Below are positions 44,378-53,140 of a stretch of 64,000 bases of DNA, in pieces (the stretch's first letter is position 1; each line of letters opens with the position of its first letter). Both the position numbers and the translations under genes were made by a program. The notes beneath the pieces are model-generated. The model made no database searches. It saw nothing but the letters and a program-made list of their open reading frames with translations, and was not told the origin of the DNA. Origin of the DNA: Deltaproteobacteria bacterium (lineage in GTDB: Bacteria > Myxococcota_A > UBA796 > GCA-2862545); the NCBI GenBank assembly GCA_006226595.1, contig SBGP01000077.1, positions 124,001 through 188,000 of the forward strand. Direction: 5' to 3'.

Positions 44378-44823
44378 CCCTCCCCCTTGCGACCGGGCAG
44401 GCCCGACGCAACGGCGCGGCGACCGAGGGACTCCTTGAAGCGGCCCTCCCAGGTCTCGCGGTCCCAGATCTCGATGCGGTTGAGCATGGAGTTGACCACC
44501 ACGTCCTTGTCGAGACCGGCGAGCTCGCGGAGCATCGGCGGCACGCGGATGCGGCCCTGCCCGTCGATGTCCACGTCGTTCGCGGTCGACAGGAAGGCAT
44601 GCACGAAGTCGGCGACCTCGTCGTCGAAGGGGTCGAGTCCCTCCACCTTGGACTCGATCTTCTCGAACTCGTCGGGCGACCACCCGTACACCGCGCCCTT
44701 CTGGAACGTCAGCACCAGCTGCGTCACGCCGTGCACGCCCACAGCCCGCTTCAGCGGGGCCGGAAGCATGAGCCGTCCCTTCGCGTCGAGGGTGGCGTTG
44801 GCCTGGCAGCGGACACGGAGCAT
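44374..44823 (-). CDS. mraZ: Transcriptional regulator MraZ
   Basis: 149 residues made of two SpoVT/AbrB-like halves: ANATLDAKGRLMLPAPLKRA and NDVDIDGQGRIRVPPMLREL, each with the DxxGR signature. MraZ forms a ring and binds GTGG-type direct repeats upstream of its own operon, regulating the dcw genes. Five such repeats lie 34-79 bases upstream of the start, so autoregulation is expected. Confidence 0.97.
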   Translation of the reverse strand: MLRVRCQANATLDAKGRLMLPAPLKRAVGVHGVTQLVLTFQKGAVYGWSPDEFEKIESKVEGLDPFDDEVADFVHAFLSTANDVDIDGQGRIRVPPMLRELAGLDKDVVVNSMLNRIEIWDRETWEGRFKESLGRRAVASGLPGRKGEG

Positions 44824-44856
44824 CGAACGGAACTTGGGCAGGTGGTGGGAGGCGAT

Positions 44857-44902
44857 CCCACCTTACTCCACTTCCTCCCACTTTCAACCCATTCCGATCC
44901 AC
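44857..44902 (-). promoter_or_regulatory. MraZ box: five GTGG-type direct repeats
   Basis: On the minus strand RTGG elements occur with their T opposite plus-strand A at 44901, 44891, 44880, 44870 and 44860, spacing 10, 11, 10 and 10, one helical turn each. They read AAGTGGAT, GAATGGGT, AAAGTGGG, GAAGTGGA and AGGTGGGA. Known MraZ boxes have three or four repeats of this type at this spacing. Confidence 0.75.
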
Positions 44903-45009
44903 TTTCGGCCCCAAAACCCCCATTTCGATCGCGGATCTGCGTGTCCCTCCCACGAGCCAACCCCGGAAGATCCGGACATGGATCCCCTCGCAACCCCGAT
45001 CTTCGAGCG

Positions 45010-45037
45010 GTGGGGGCCGATGGTGGGAGGAAGTGGA
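45010..45037 (+). promoter_or_regulatory. Second MraZ-like element facing smpB
   Basis: On the plus strand GTGGG at 45010 and 45023 and GTGGA at 45033 repeat the pattern. The 15-mer GTGGGAGGAAGTGGA at 45023-45037 is identical to the one in the mraZ box (44867-44881, minus strand), so the mraZ-smpB gap holds two oppositely oriented copies. MraZ control of smpB is inferred. Confidence 0.5.
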
Positions 45038-45157
45038 TCAAAGATCGCCCATCTGGGGATCGCGGGGATCAAGAAGTGGGACGCGCGGCGCGTCGACGAT
45101 CACCCACCGACTCGCCTCCCCTCTCCCACCCCGATAGACCGCCTCGTTGGAGGCCTT

Positions 45158-45601
45158 GTGGCAACCGGGGAACGCTCCCTCATCGACAACCGACGCGCGC
45201 GCTTCGAATACTTCCTCAAGGACACGTTCGAGGCGGGCATCGTGCTGCTCGGCAGCGAGGTCAAGAGCCTCCGCGCCGGACGCGCGAACCTGCAGGAAGC
45301 GTGGATCCGCCTCGACGAGGAGGGCGCGACGCTGGTCGGCCTGCACATCTCACCCTACGAGCAGGCGAACCGGAACAACCACGAGCCCATGCGTCCGCGG
45401 CGCCTGCTGCTCCACGGCACGGAGCTCAACAAGCTCCAGAAGGGCAAGGACAAGGGCCTGACCATCGTCCCGACCCGCATCTACATCAAGGGCCGCTACA
45501 TCAAGGTCGAGATCGCGCTCGCCCAGGGCAAGAAGCTCCACGACAAGCGCCAGACGATCAAGGAACGCGACCTCGACCGCGAGATGCGGCGGCGTAGCTG
45601 A
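45158..45601 (+). CDS. smpB: SsrA-binding protein SmpB
   Basis: 147 residues from GTG 45158, with GGAGG at 45149-45153. Binds tmRNA and delivers it to stalled ribosomes in trans-translation. NRRARFEYFLKDTFEAGIVL, LLGSEVKSLRAGRANLQEAW and the basic C-terminal tail HDKRQTIKERDLDREMRRR match the family along its full length. The frame is open further upstream without similarity. Stop overlaps the next gene (TGATG). Confidence 0.96.
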   Translation: MATGERSLIDNRRARFEYFLKDTFEAGIVLLGSEVKSLRAGRANLQEAWIRLDEEGATLVGLHISPYEQANRNNHEPMRPRRLLLHGTELNKLQKGKDKGLTIVPTRIYIKGRYIKVEIALAQGKKLHDKRQTIKERDLDREMRRRS

Positions 45602-46110
45602 TGAAGCGCGCGGTGACGGGGACGGCGGTGATCGTCCTGCTCGCCGCGGGGCTGCTCGTTCCAGGCTGGCTGGCCCGTCGCGACCTCGCGGTCGCGAACC
45701 GCTCGCTGGCGCCGATCCTCGCCGGTACCCTGCCCCCTGCCCCGACGGAGAGCGCACCCGACGCGGTCCCCCCTGCGTATGGCGGGTGTCGCGGCACGAC
45801 CCGTGGCCCCGGCGTGCTGCTCGCGTGCGACAGCCGCGCCCTGGCACCCGAGCACCGTCTGCTCGCGAGACGCGCGGACACACCCGAAGAGGTCGCGTGG
45901 ATCGGGTGGCTGTGTCGGGACGAGGTGTCGCTGACCCGAAAGGACGGTGGCCAAGTCGCGGTCGAGCGACTGCGGCTGCTCGCCTATGGCTGGCCCGACG
46001 GCGAGCCACTGGTCTCGGGCACGGTCGCCGCCCTTCCCGAGGACCTGGCCGCGCCGACGACGACCGGTGTCGCACAGGCCGCGGCGTGGGTCTCGGAGTG
46101 CGTCGACTGA
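45601..46110 (+). CDS. Membrane-anchored hypothetical protein (169 aa)
   Basis: One N-terminal helix (VTGTAVIVLLAAGLLVPGWL) that could be an uncleaved anchor or signal peptide, then a Pro/Ala linker and a domain with four Cys (YGGCRGTTRG, LLACDSRAL, WLCRDEVS, SECVD), probably two disulfides in the periplasm. ATG overlaps the smpB stop, so it is co-transcribed. Family not recognised. Confidence 0.75.
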   Translation: MKRAVTGTAVIVLLAAGLLVPGWLARRDLAVANRSLAPILAGTLPPAPTESAPDAVPPAYGGCRGTTRGPGVLLACDSRALAPEHRLLARRADTPEEVAWIGWLCRDEVSLTRKDGGQVAVERLRLLAYGWPDGEPLVSGTVAALPEDLAAPTTTGVAQAAAWVSECVD

Positions 46111-46226
46111 CGTCGCGCGCCGTGCGCTGACGGAGAGCGACAGGTGGTGACCGGGCGTTCCGTGGCCACATGCGGATCGCCGGGATACCCGCCCCTCCGC
46201 GGTAACCCCCGCCAGATGGAGCCCGG

Positions 46227-47513
46227 ATGGACGCAATTCTCAACCCCGTCGCCCTTGGTGTGCTCATCGGAGCCGTGGCGTGCGGTGCCGTCATCTTCCG
46301 CTCGACCCGCTGGGGCATCGTCCTCACGTCGCTCTACGCCCTCGGCGCGAACGCGTACCTGTTCAAGCGGAAGTTCGCGTCCGCGCAGGAAACCGACGCC
46401 ATCTGCAACGTCAGCGACACCATCAACTGCGATGTCGTGAACAACAGCGCGGCCTCCGAGATGTTCGGCGTGCCGATCACGCTCCTCGGAGCCGGCTTCT
46501 TCGCCGGACTGCTGCTCGCCGCCTTCCTCGCGAAGGACGACGACAAGAAGATCTTCCAGGCCACCGCGCTGTTCTCGATCCTCAACGTCGTGTACAGCGC
46601 CTACCTCGGCCTGCAGGCGTACCAGCTCGGCGCCGTCTGCCTGTTCTGCATCGCCATCTACATCGCGAACCTGCTCCTGCTCTGGGGCGGCCTCAAGGGC
46701 CTCAAGGAAGCCGGCGGCACGCTGTTCGAGGACCTCGGCAAGTTCTTCGGCAGCACCGCGTTCATGGTGATCACCGTCGTGTTCGGCCTGGTCGTCCTCA
46801 TGGGCGGCACGGCGTGGACCACCGAGCAGGCCCGCCTGCACAGCAGCCTGGACGTCGACCCGACCCGCAAGCCGCTGCCGACCGAAGAGCTCGAGCGCGT
46901 GTTCCACGCCCCGGGCGGCCCCGTCCGCCTCGATGGCACCGAGCCCGTGTACGGCGATCCCGACGCGCCCTACATGCTGGTCGAGTGGGCCGACTACGGC
47001 TGCCCGCACTGCGCGCGTGCCGCGGTCGAGCTCAAGCGTCTGCTCGCCGACAACCCACAGATCCAGCTCCGCTTCAAGGTGTTTCCGCTGGATGGGAAGT
47101 GCAACCCGGCGCTCCAGCCCGGTGACGGGACCCGCTGCGACGCCGCGAAGGCCGCCGAGTGCGGTCACGCCCAGGGCAAGTTCTGGGAGATGCAGGAGCT
47201 CCTGTTCAAGAACCAGGGCTACTTCGCGTTGGACGAGCTGCGTCACATGGCGGGCCAGGCGGGCCTCGACCTGCCGACCTTCGACGCGTGCATGACCGAC
47301 CCGGCCACCGAGGCCGCGGTCATCGCCGACGCCAAGGCCGGTGACGACGCGAAGATCTTCGGTACGCCGACCATCTTCCTCCAGGGAACGCACGGCTCCA
47401 GCTTCGTGCAGCCCGAGGGCATCCCCGGCGCGCTCCGCCTCATCGAGGCCCACAGCGCGGGCGCCAACATGCCCGAGCCGCCGCCGTGGAAGCCGCCGCC
47501 GGGCATGCACTGA
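46227..47513 (+). CDS. VKOR-DsbA fusion (vitamin K epoxide reductase domain plus thioredoxin-like domain)
   Basis: 428 residues. Residues 1-190 hold five or so membrane helices of a VKOR domain with the loop Cys pair (ICNVSDTINCDVV) and the active-site CLFC at 138-141. Residues 225-415 are a DsbA-like thioredoxin fold with CPHC at 259-262 and the cis-Pro loop GTPTIFL. VKOR re-oxidises the DsbA partner and passes electrons to quinone; in this fusion both steps are in one protein, driving disulfide formation in the periplasm, in line with the many Cys-rich lipoproteins in the window. The tail is Pro-rich. Confidence 0.93.
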   Translation: MDAILNPVALGVLIGAVACGAVIFRSTRWGIVLTSLYALGANAYLFKRKFASAQETDAICNVSDTINCDVVNNSAASEMFGVPITLLGAGFFAGLLLAAFLAKDDDKKIFQATALFSILNVVYSAYLGLQAYQLGAVCLFCIAIYIANLLLLWGGLKGLKEAGGTLFEDLGKFFGSTAFMVITVVFGLVVLMGGTAWTTEQARLHSSLDVDPTRKPLPTEELERVFHAPGGPVRLDGTEPVYGDPDAPYMLVEWADYGCPHCARAAVELKRLLADNPQIQLRFKVFPLDGKCNPALQPGDGTRCDAAKAAECGHAQGKFWEMQELLFKNQGYFALDELRHMAGQAGLDLPTFDACMTDPATEAAVIADAKAGDDAKIFGTPTIFLQGTHGSSFVQPEGIPGALRLIEAHSAGANMPEPPPWKPPPGMH

Positions 47514-48361
47514 TGGCCTGGCAGGAGCTGCAGGTCCGGGTCCGCGCCGGAAACAAGGGCGCGGCCGCGGGCGCGCTTCACCGCGCCGGCGCCTCCGGCG
47601 TGCAGGAGGACTACCTCCCCGGTGAGGCGCCGCCGCCGCGTCAGCCGTGGGACACCGGCCCGCCACCGCCAGACCCGGCAGAGTTCCTGCTCCGCGCCTG
47701 GTTCGAGGACCCCGAGGTGGCGCCGATCGAGGCGGCCGTGAGCCCGTGGGCCGAGTCGCTCGCGTGGGAAGCGGTGCCCGACGTGGACTGGGAAGAGTCG
47801 TGGAAGGCGGGCTTCGAGCCTCTCGTGGTCAGCGAGCGCCTCGTCGTCGCGCCACCGTGGGATGCGCCCGAAGGCGCGCTGATCATCGAGCCCGGACAAG
47901 GCTTCGGCACCGGCTCGCACGAGACCACGCGTGGGCTGCTCAAGGTGGTCGACCAGCTCGCCGACCAGGTCGACACCGTACTCGACGTCGGTTGCGGCTC
48001 GGGCGTGCTCGCGCTGGCCGCGGCAAAGCTCGGCTGCATCGCCAGCGGCATCGACGTCGATGCCGACGCGGTCAAGGACGCCGTCGCCCACGCGGAGCGC
48101 AACGGCCTGGACGTGCCCTTCTCCCAGGCCCCGGTCACCGAGTGCGCTCCCGCCGACCTGTGCCTCGCGAACCTGTACGCAGAGGTCCTCGTCGATCTCC
48201 ACCCGGAGCTGCTGCGGTGCACGGGCCGCTACCTCGGACTCGCGGGCATCATGCTCACCAAGGAGCACATGGTCCGCGAGCTGTACGACCCCGACCTCGA
48301 GCTGCTCCAGCGGGACGTGGACGGCGAGTGGGTCGCGTTGCTCTACGAGCGCCGTGCATGA
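47513..48361 (+). CDS. prmA: Ribosomal protein L11 methyltransferase
   Basis: 282 residues. The N-terminal part is substrate-recognition-like, followed by the PrmA signature LIIEPGQGFGTGSHETTRGL, the SAM motif VLDVGCGSGVLALAAAKLG and LCLANLYAEVLVDL (the usual NILA is NLYA here). Trimethylates L11 in the cytoplasm. ATG overlaps the stop of the VKOR fusion and its own stop overlaps rsmE (ATGA), so the three are one transcript. Confidence 0.93.
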   Translation: MAWQELQVRVRAGNKGAAAGALHRAGASGVQEDYLPGEAPPPRQPWDTGPPPPDPAEFLLRAWFEDPEVAPIEAAVSPWAESLAWEAVPDVDWEESWKAGFEPLVVSERLVVAPPWDAPEGALIIEPGQGFGTGSHETTRGLLKVVDQLADQVDTVLDVGCGSGVLALAAAKLGCIASGIDVDADAVKDAVAHAERNGLDVPFSQAPVTECAPADLCLANLYAEVLVDLHPELLRCTGRYLGLAGIMLTKEHMVRELYDPDLELLQRDVDGEWVALLYERRA

Positions 48362-49026
48362 GGCGCTTCTTCGCGGCTCCCCTGCCCCGTGAGGGCCGCG
48401 TGCGCCTCGGGGACGAGATGTCCCACCACCTGCTCCGCGTCGTCCGCATCGCCGCCGGAGAGCAGGTCGAGCTGTTCGACGGCGAAGGGCTCGTCGCGAC
48501 CGCGACCCTGATCGCGGACGACGAGGGCGTCGCGGAGCTCGAGCTCACCGAGGCTCCACGGCGCGCGGCCCCGGTCCACGCCCGTCACCTGCTGGTCGGC
48601 ATCCCCAAGGGACAGGCCATGGACCTCGCGGTCCGCCTCGCCACCGAGGCCGGCGCCACCCACATCCACCCGCTGCTGCTCTCTCGCTCCATCGCCAAGG
48701 GCGATCGCGGAGACCGCTGGGAGCGCATCGCGAGCTCCGCAGCGCAGCAGTGCGGGCGCGGCGACGTACCCGAGATCCTGCCCCTGGCGACGCTCGAGCA
48801 GGCGAGTGAGCGACTCGGAGCCTGCGCGCGCTTCGTCGCCCATCCCGGCGGCGCCCGCGGCAGTGAGGTCGACGGTCCCGCTGCCCTGCTGGTCGGCCCC
48901 GAGGGCGGCCTCACCGACGACGAGCTGCGCCGCGCCTCCGCACTCGGCTTCGCCCGCATGGGACTGGGTGAGTGGGTGTTCCGCACTGAAACGGCTTGTG
49001 CCGTCGGCATGGCCCTCCTCGGCTAG
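48358..49026 (+). CDS. rsmE: 16S rRNA (uracil(1498)-N3)-methyltransferase
   Basis: 222 residues. SPOUT-class knotted methyltransferase. MRRFFAAPL and HHLLRVVRIAAGEQVELFDG form the PUA-like N-terminus; LLVGPEGGLTDDEL and LGEWVFRTETACAVGMALL form the knot. Methylates U1498 of 16S rRNA. Overlaps prmA by four bases. Confidence 0.95.
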   Translation: MRRFFAAPLPREGRVRLGDEMSHHLLRVVRIAAGEQVELFDGEGLVATATLIADDEGVAELELTEAPRRAAPVHARHLLVGIPKGQAMDLAVRLATEAGATHIHPLLLSRSIAKGDRGDRWERIASSAAQQCGRGDVPEILPLATLEQASERLGACARFVAHPGGARGSEVDGPAALLVGPEGGLTDDELRRASALGFARMGLGEWVFRTETACAVGMALLG

Positions 49027-49066
49027 TCGCGCAGTCCGTGCACCGATGCGGATTTCGCATGCCGCA

Positions 49067-49082
49067 CACGCCGAAAGGCGTG
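49067..49082 (+). terminator. GNRA-loop hairpin after rsmE
   Basis: CACGCC-GAAA-GGCGTG, six perfect pairs closed by a GAAA tetraloop, 41 bases past the rsmE stop. No U-run follows, so termination is uncertain. Confidence 0.35.
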
Positions 49083-49195
49083 CAGAATACGCAGCCTCGC
49101 GAGTCCGGCGACGGCGATGACCTCGCTGCCATCGGGCTCCCTGGACTGCGCGCCGCTTGGCACGGTGCTCGCATACCCGTGCCGCAGGAGACCGA

Positions 49196-50380
49196 GTGCC
49201 CTTCAGCCTGAACATCGAGCGCGCCATCCTCTTCGGGGGCCTGTTCACCGCCCTGCTGCTGCTCGGCACCGTGGGGTGGAGCTCCGCCGGGGTGGAGCAG
49301 GCGGCCCAGGGCACGGTCACCGCCGAGGGCCATGCCTACAGCCGCCTCGCGATGGGCTATCCCCCGACCGCCATGGGTCTCGCCGAGATGGTGGAGTCGC
49401 ATCCCGAGCTGGTCTACGCGGGCTACGCGTATCCGCGCCGCGGTGAGATCCTGTTCGGCGCCGGCGAGGCGACGCCCCTCGGCAAGCCGGAGGCCGGCCC
49501 GTTGCGCCCCCAGCCAGACGGCAGCGTGCTCATGTTCGTGCCTCCGCCACCGGAGCACGCGGAGTCCTTCGAGATCGAGCCCCCGCCGATGCTCGTCGTG
49601 CGCTTCTACCCGGCACTCGCCGCGCAGCTGAGCACGCGCGGCCGGGCGTCGCTGGCGGTCGCCCTCGTCGTCGCCTCGCTCCTGGTCCTCGCGAGTGTCT
49701 GGCTTGCCCGCACCGAGGAGCGGGCGCGCAAGGCCCAGGCCGACCTCGCCGCGAGCGAGCACCTCGCGCAGATGGGTGAGATGTCCGCGGTGCTCGCTCA
49801 CGAGATCAAGAATCCCCTCGCCTCGCTCAAGGGTCACGCACAGCTCCTCGAGGAGCTGCTCGCCGACAGTCCCCACCAGCGCCGGGCCCACCGGGTGGTG
49901 AGCGAGGCCGAGCGCCTGCAGCAGCTCATCGACTCGCTGCTCGCCTACGCCCGACGCGCCGAGATCCGCCGACGCGACGTCCAGGTGGACGAGCTGGTCG
50001 AAGAGATCGTCGGCTCCCGTCCCCAGGTGAAGGTCGACTGCCCCTCCGGGCTCACGTGGTCGCTGGACCGCGGCCTCGTCATCCGAGCGGTCGGCAACCT
50101 CGTGACCAACGCGCTGCAGGCCGGCGGGGACGAGCCCGTCGATCTTGGCGTCTCGGTCGTCGGCAAGAAGCTCCAGTTCACGGTCCGCGACCGCGGCGCG
50201 GGGCTCCAGGGCGCCAAGCCCGAGGAGCTGTTCGCACCGTTCGCGACCACTCGCACCCGCGGCACCGGCCTTGGCCTCGCCATCGCCAGCCGCATCGCCC
50301 ACGCCCACCACGGCACCATTACCGCCGCCGATCACCCCGGCGGCGGCGCGGTGTTCACGCTCACCCTGGGAGGTTCCTGA
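49196..50380 (+). CDS. Sensor histidine kinase (NtrB-like)
   Basis: 394 residues from GTG 49196, with AGGAG five bases upstream. Two membrane helices (about 10-30 and 146-168) flank a short extracytoplasmic sensor of about 110 residues. The kinase core is complete: H-box [17 protein letters not shown]-box [12 protein letters not shown]1 [10 protein letters not shown]2 GTGLGLAI. It phosphorylates the NtrC-type regulator encoded next (TGATG overlap). The signal is unknown. Confidence 0.93.
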   Translation: MPFSLNIERAILFGGLFTALLLLGTVGWSSAGVEQAAQGTVTAEGHAYSRLAMGYPPTAMGLAEMVESHPELVYAGYAYPRRGEILFGAGEATPLGKPEAGPLRPQPDGSVLMFVPPPPEHAESFEIEPPPMLVVRFYPALAAQLSTRGRASLAVALVVASLLVLASVWLARTEERARKAQADLAASEHLAQMGEMSAVLAHEIKNPLASLKGHAQLLEELLADSPHQRRAHRVVSEAERLQQLIDSLLAYARRAEIRRRDVQVDELVEEIVGSRPQVKVDCPSGLTWSLDRGLVIRAVGNLVTNALQAGGDEPVDLGVSVVGKKLQFTVRDRGAGLQGAKPEELFAPFATTRTRGTGLGLAIASRIAHAHHGTITAADHPGGGAVFTLTLGGS

Positions 50381-51699
50381 TGGCCCGCATCCTCGTCGTC
50401 GACGACGAAGAAGGTGTTCGCAGCTTTCTCGCTGACACGCTCACCCTGTCTGGGCACGACGTCGTCGAGTCACCGAACGGCGAGCAGGCTCTGCAGGAGG
50501 TGCAGCGCTCCCAGTTCCACCTCATGCTCACGGACCTGAAGATGCCGGGCATGGACGGAATGGAGCTGCTGCGAAGCGCGCGCATGCAGCAGCCCGACCT
50601 CCAGGTCGTGATGCTCACCGCCCACGGCAACGTCGAGGTGGCCGTCGAGGCCATGCGTGAGGGCGCGCATGACTTCATCGAGAAGCCGCTCCCCAGCCCG
50701 GCGGCCCTGCGCGCCGTGGTCGAGCGTGCGCTGGAGCACCGCGCCCTGCGAAATGCCGTCGAGGCAGCAGCGCCCCCCCCGATCCGCCTGAGCTGGGGTG
50801 CACCGGCGATGGGTCCGGTCGTCGAGGCCCTGGCCCGCGTGGCGCCGACCCAGGCGACCGTGCTCCTGCTCGGCGAGTCTGGCGTCGGCAAGGAAGTCGC
50901 CGCCCGCACCCTCCACGAGCAGTCCGGTCGCAAGGGTCCATTCGTCGCCATCAACTGCGCCGGCCTCAACGCCGAGCTGCTCGAGTCCGAGCTCTTCGGC
51001 CACGAGCGCGGAGCTTTCACGGGCGCCGCCGCCCGCAAGCGCGGCCGCCTCGAGCTGGCCGAGGGTGGCACCTTCTTCCTCGACGAGGTCGGTGAGCTCG
51101 CACCGCCGCTTCAGGCGAAGCTCCTTCGCGTGCTGCAGGACCGCCGCTTCGAGCGCGTCGGCGGCACCCAGACGCTCACCGCGGACGTGCGCTGGGTCGC
51201 AGCGACCAACCGCCGCCTCGAAGAGGCCGTCGCCGAGGGCAGCTTCCGCCAGGATCTGTACTACCGACTCGCCGTGTTCCCGATCAAGGTTCCGCCGCTG
51301 CGCGAGCGCAAGGAGGACCTGCTCCCTCTCGCCCGCACGCTGCTCCAGCGCATCTCCGCCGAGCTCGGTCGCCCGGGTCTGCGGCTCTCGGCTGCCGCGG
51401 AAGCCGCCATCGAGAAGCGTGCCTGGCCCGGCAACGTGCGAGAGCTGGCCAACGCCCTCGAGCGTGCCGCCATCCTCTCCTCCGGCCAGGAGCTGGAAGC
51501 CGCATGGCTCGAGACCATGGGGGGACCCCAGCCGGCCAGCGCCAGCAACAGCGGTCCGCCGACCATGGAGGAAGCCGAGCGCGAGGCCATTCGTCAGGCC
51601 CTCGATCACTGTGGCGGCAACCGTCGGCTGACCGCCGAGTACCTCGGCATCGGCCTGCGCACGCTGTACGAGAAGATCAAGCGCTACGACCTGCGCTGA
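50380..51699 (+). CDS. Sigma-54-dependent response regulator (NtrC family)
   Basis: 439 residues. Receiver domain (1-120) with phospho-acceptor Asp in [15 protein letters not shown]+ domain with Walker A GESGVGKE, the sigma-54-contacting loop GAFTGA, Walker [13 protein letters not shown] and arginine-finger region; C-terminal Fis-type HTH ([20 protein letters not shown]). When phosphorylated by the upstream kinase it should activate RpoN promoters. Such pairs are abundant in Myxococcota. Targets cannot be told from the sequence. Confidence 0.95.
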   Translation: MARILVVDDEEGVRSFLADTLTLSGHDVVESPNGEQALQEVQRSQFHLMLTDLKMPGMDGMELLRSARMQQPDLQVVMLTAHGNVEVAVEAMREGAHDFIEKPLPSPAALRAVVERALEHRALRNAVEAAAPPPIRLSWGAPAMGPVVEALARVAPTQATVLLLGESGVGKEVAARTLHEQSGRKGPFVAINCAGLNAELLESELFGHERGAFTGAAARKRGRLELAEGGTFFLDEVGELAPPLQAKLLRVLQDRRFERVGGTQTLTADVRWVAATNRRLEEAVAEGSFRQDLYYRLAVFPIKVPPLRERKEDLLPLARTLLQRISAELGRPGLRLSAAAEAAIEKRAWPGNVRELANALERAAILSSGQELEAAWLETMGGPQPASASNSGPPTMEEAEREAIRQALDHCGGNRRLTAEYLGIGLRTLYEKIKRYDLR

Positions 51700-51788
51700 C
51701 CTGTCGGACGCGGAGCTACGGCGGTCCGAGGGCCAGTTCATGACCCATGAAGCGCGATGGCCCGCGATGAGAGCGCTCGGCCACCTGC

Positions 51789-52415
51789 CTACAGCAGGTG
51801 CCCCGACTTCTCCTTCTTCGTGCGCAGGTAGTCCACGTTGTGCTCGTTCGGCTCCATCTGGTGCGGCACCCGTCCCTCGACGTCGATGCCGTGCCGCAGG
51901 AGTCCTTCCCACTTCTTGGGGTTGTTGGTGAGCAGCTGCACCGAGACGATGCCCAGCTCTTCGAGCATCTGCGCAGCGATGTCGTAGGTCCGCTGGTCGT
52001 CCTCGAAGCCGAGGGCGAGGTTGGCTTCGACCGTGTCGAGGCCGGCGTCCTGGAGCGCGTAGGCGCGGATCTTGTTGGCGAGGCCGATGCCGCGCCCCTC
52101 CTGACGGAGGTAGAGCACCGCACCCCGCTCGGCCTGCCCGATGAACTCGAGCGCCGCTTCGAGCTGGTCGCGGCAGTCACAGCGGTACGAGCCCATGAGG
52201 TCGCCGGTGAAGCACTCGCTGTGCAGACGCACCGGCACGCCGCGCTCACCGCGGACCTCACCCTTGACGACGGCGCCGTACTCCTTGCCGTCGACCGACT
52301 CGAACGCCACCACACGGAACTCCCCGAAGCGTGACGGCATCGAGGCCTCCGCCGCGAGGCGGACCAGGCGTCCATTGCCGAGGTCGGGAAGATCCTGTGT
52401 ACGAACCTGGTCCAT
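51789..52415 (-). CDS. ribA: GTP cyclohydrolase II
   Basis: 208 residues from ATG 52415, preceded by GGAGGG. First step of riboflavin synthesis: GTP to 2,5-diamino-6-ribosylamino-pyrimidinone phosphate. The zinc site HSECFTGDLMGSYRCDC has the three Cys; RQEGRGIGLANKIRAY and TNNPKKWEGLL are the family signatures. It is a stand-alone enzyme, not fused to the RibB (DHBP synthase) domain. Convergent with the NtrC-like gene. Confidence 0.96.
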   Translation of the reverse strand: MDQVRTQDLPDLGNGRLVRLAAEASMPSRFGEFRVVAFESVDGKEYGAVVKGEVRGERGVPVRLHSECFTGDLMGSYRCDCRDQLEAALEFIGQAERGAVLYLRQEGRGIGLANKIRAYALQDAGLDTVEANLALGFEDDQRTYDIAAQMLEELGIVSVQLLTNNPKKWEGLLRHGIDVEGRVPHQMEPNEHNVDYLRTKKEKSGHLL

Positions 52416-52510
52416 GAAGACCCTCCGAGAGGCCATTGTTGTAAACCACTGGTCGCTCGGCGTGCGCAAACGTGACACGACGCGACCTGAGGTCGGCCCC
52501 CCTGAGCAAC

Positions 52511-52536
52511 GAGACCCCGGCCGAAGCCGAGGTCTC
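52511..52536 (-). terminator. Terminator of the HU gene
   Basis: On the minus strand GAGACC-T-CGGC-TTCG-GCCG-G-GGTCTC: ten pairs with one internal mismatch and a stable UUCG tetraloop, followed by GTTGCTC. It lies 20 bases past the hup stop. Confidence 0.7.
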
Positions 52537-52555
52537 GAACGGCACTACCGCGATA

Positions 52556-52837
52556 TCAGTCGCGGGCGTTCAGGGCGTTCTTGAGGCCCTTGCCGGCGCG
52601 GAACACCGGGATGCGCACGGGGCGAACCGGCATCGGGTCCTGCGTCTTCGGGTTGTGGCCGATGAAGCCGCTACGATCCGAGACGTTGAAGGTACCAAAG
52701 TCAGAGATGGTGACCTTCTCGCCCTCGACCAGCGCCTCGCGAATGGCGTCGGTCAGGATGTTGATGTAGTTCGCAGCCTTCACCTTCGGGATGCTGGCGC
52801 GCTCGGCGAGCTTCTCGGTCAGGTCAGCCTTGTTCAT
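52556..52837 (-). CDS. hup: DNA-binding protein HU/IHF family
   Basis: 93 residues. MNKADLTEKLAERASIPKVK opens the family; ISDFGTFNVSDRSG and HNPKTQDPMPVRPVRIPVFR are the DNA-binding arm region, with the usual GRNP replaced by GHNP. It bends and compacts DNA as a dimer. The upstream region is AT-rich, as for a strong promoter, and a UUCG-loop terminator closes it. Confidence 0.95.
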   Translation of the reverse strand: MNKADLTEKLAERASIPKVKAANYINILTDAIREALVEGEKVTISDFGTFNVSDRSGFIGHNPKTQDPMPVRPVRIPVFRAGKGLKNALNARD

Positions 52838-53140
52838 GGGTTCTCCTCCGTGCGGAAAACGCAGGTGCTAGAGATTCGAATTCTCGAAATTCTGCGGTTC
52901 GCGCCGGTCTCTTAAGTTGGACAAGCGCCCCAAGCCATTAATCCCTTGTAAAGAGACCAATTCGCTGAAGCGCCGTTCAGGTACCGGGTTGGACCGACGA
53001 TGCCTATTTAGAAGGTCGCACCTGGTCAGGCAAGCCTTTCTAGGCACTTTTTTTCAGGCGAATCACGGAGAAGCCACAGAAAAGTCCAAATTCTGCAGAT
53101 CCGCGGACGCATTCTCCAAAATGGAAGGGAAACTTTCCCT
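52838..53140 (-). promoter_or_regulatory. AT-rich upstream region of the HU gene
   Basis: 303 bases, clearly lower in GC than the surroundings, with several A/T runs (53042-53055, 53080-53140). It should hold the hup promoter, but I could not fix a single -10/-35. The palindrome AAGGGAAA-C-TTTCCCTT at 53125-53141 sits just behind the lipid-kinase stop codon. No gene is seen. Confidence 0.45.
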
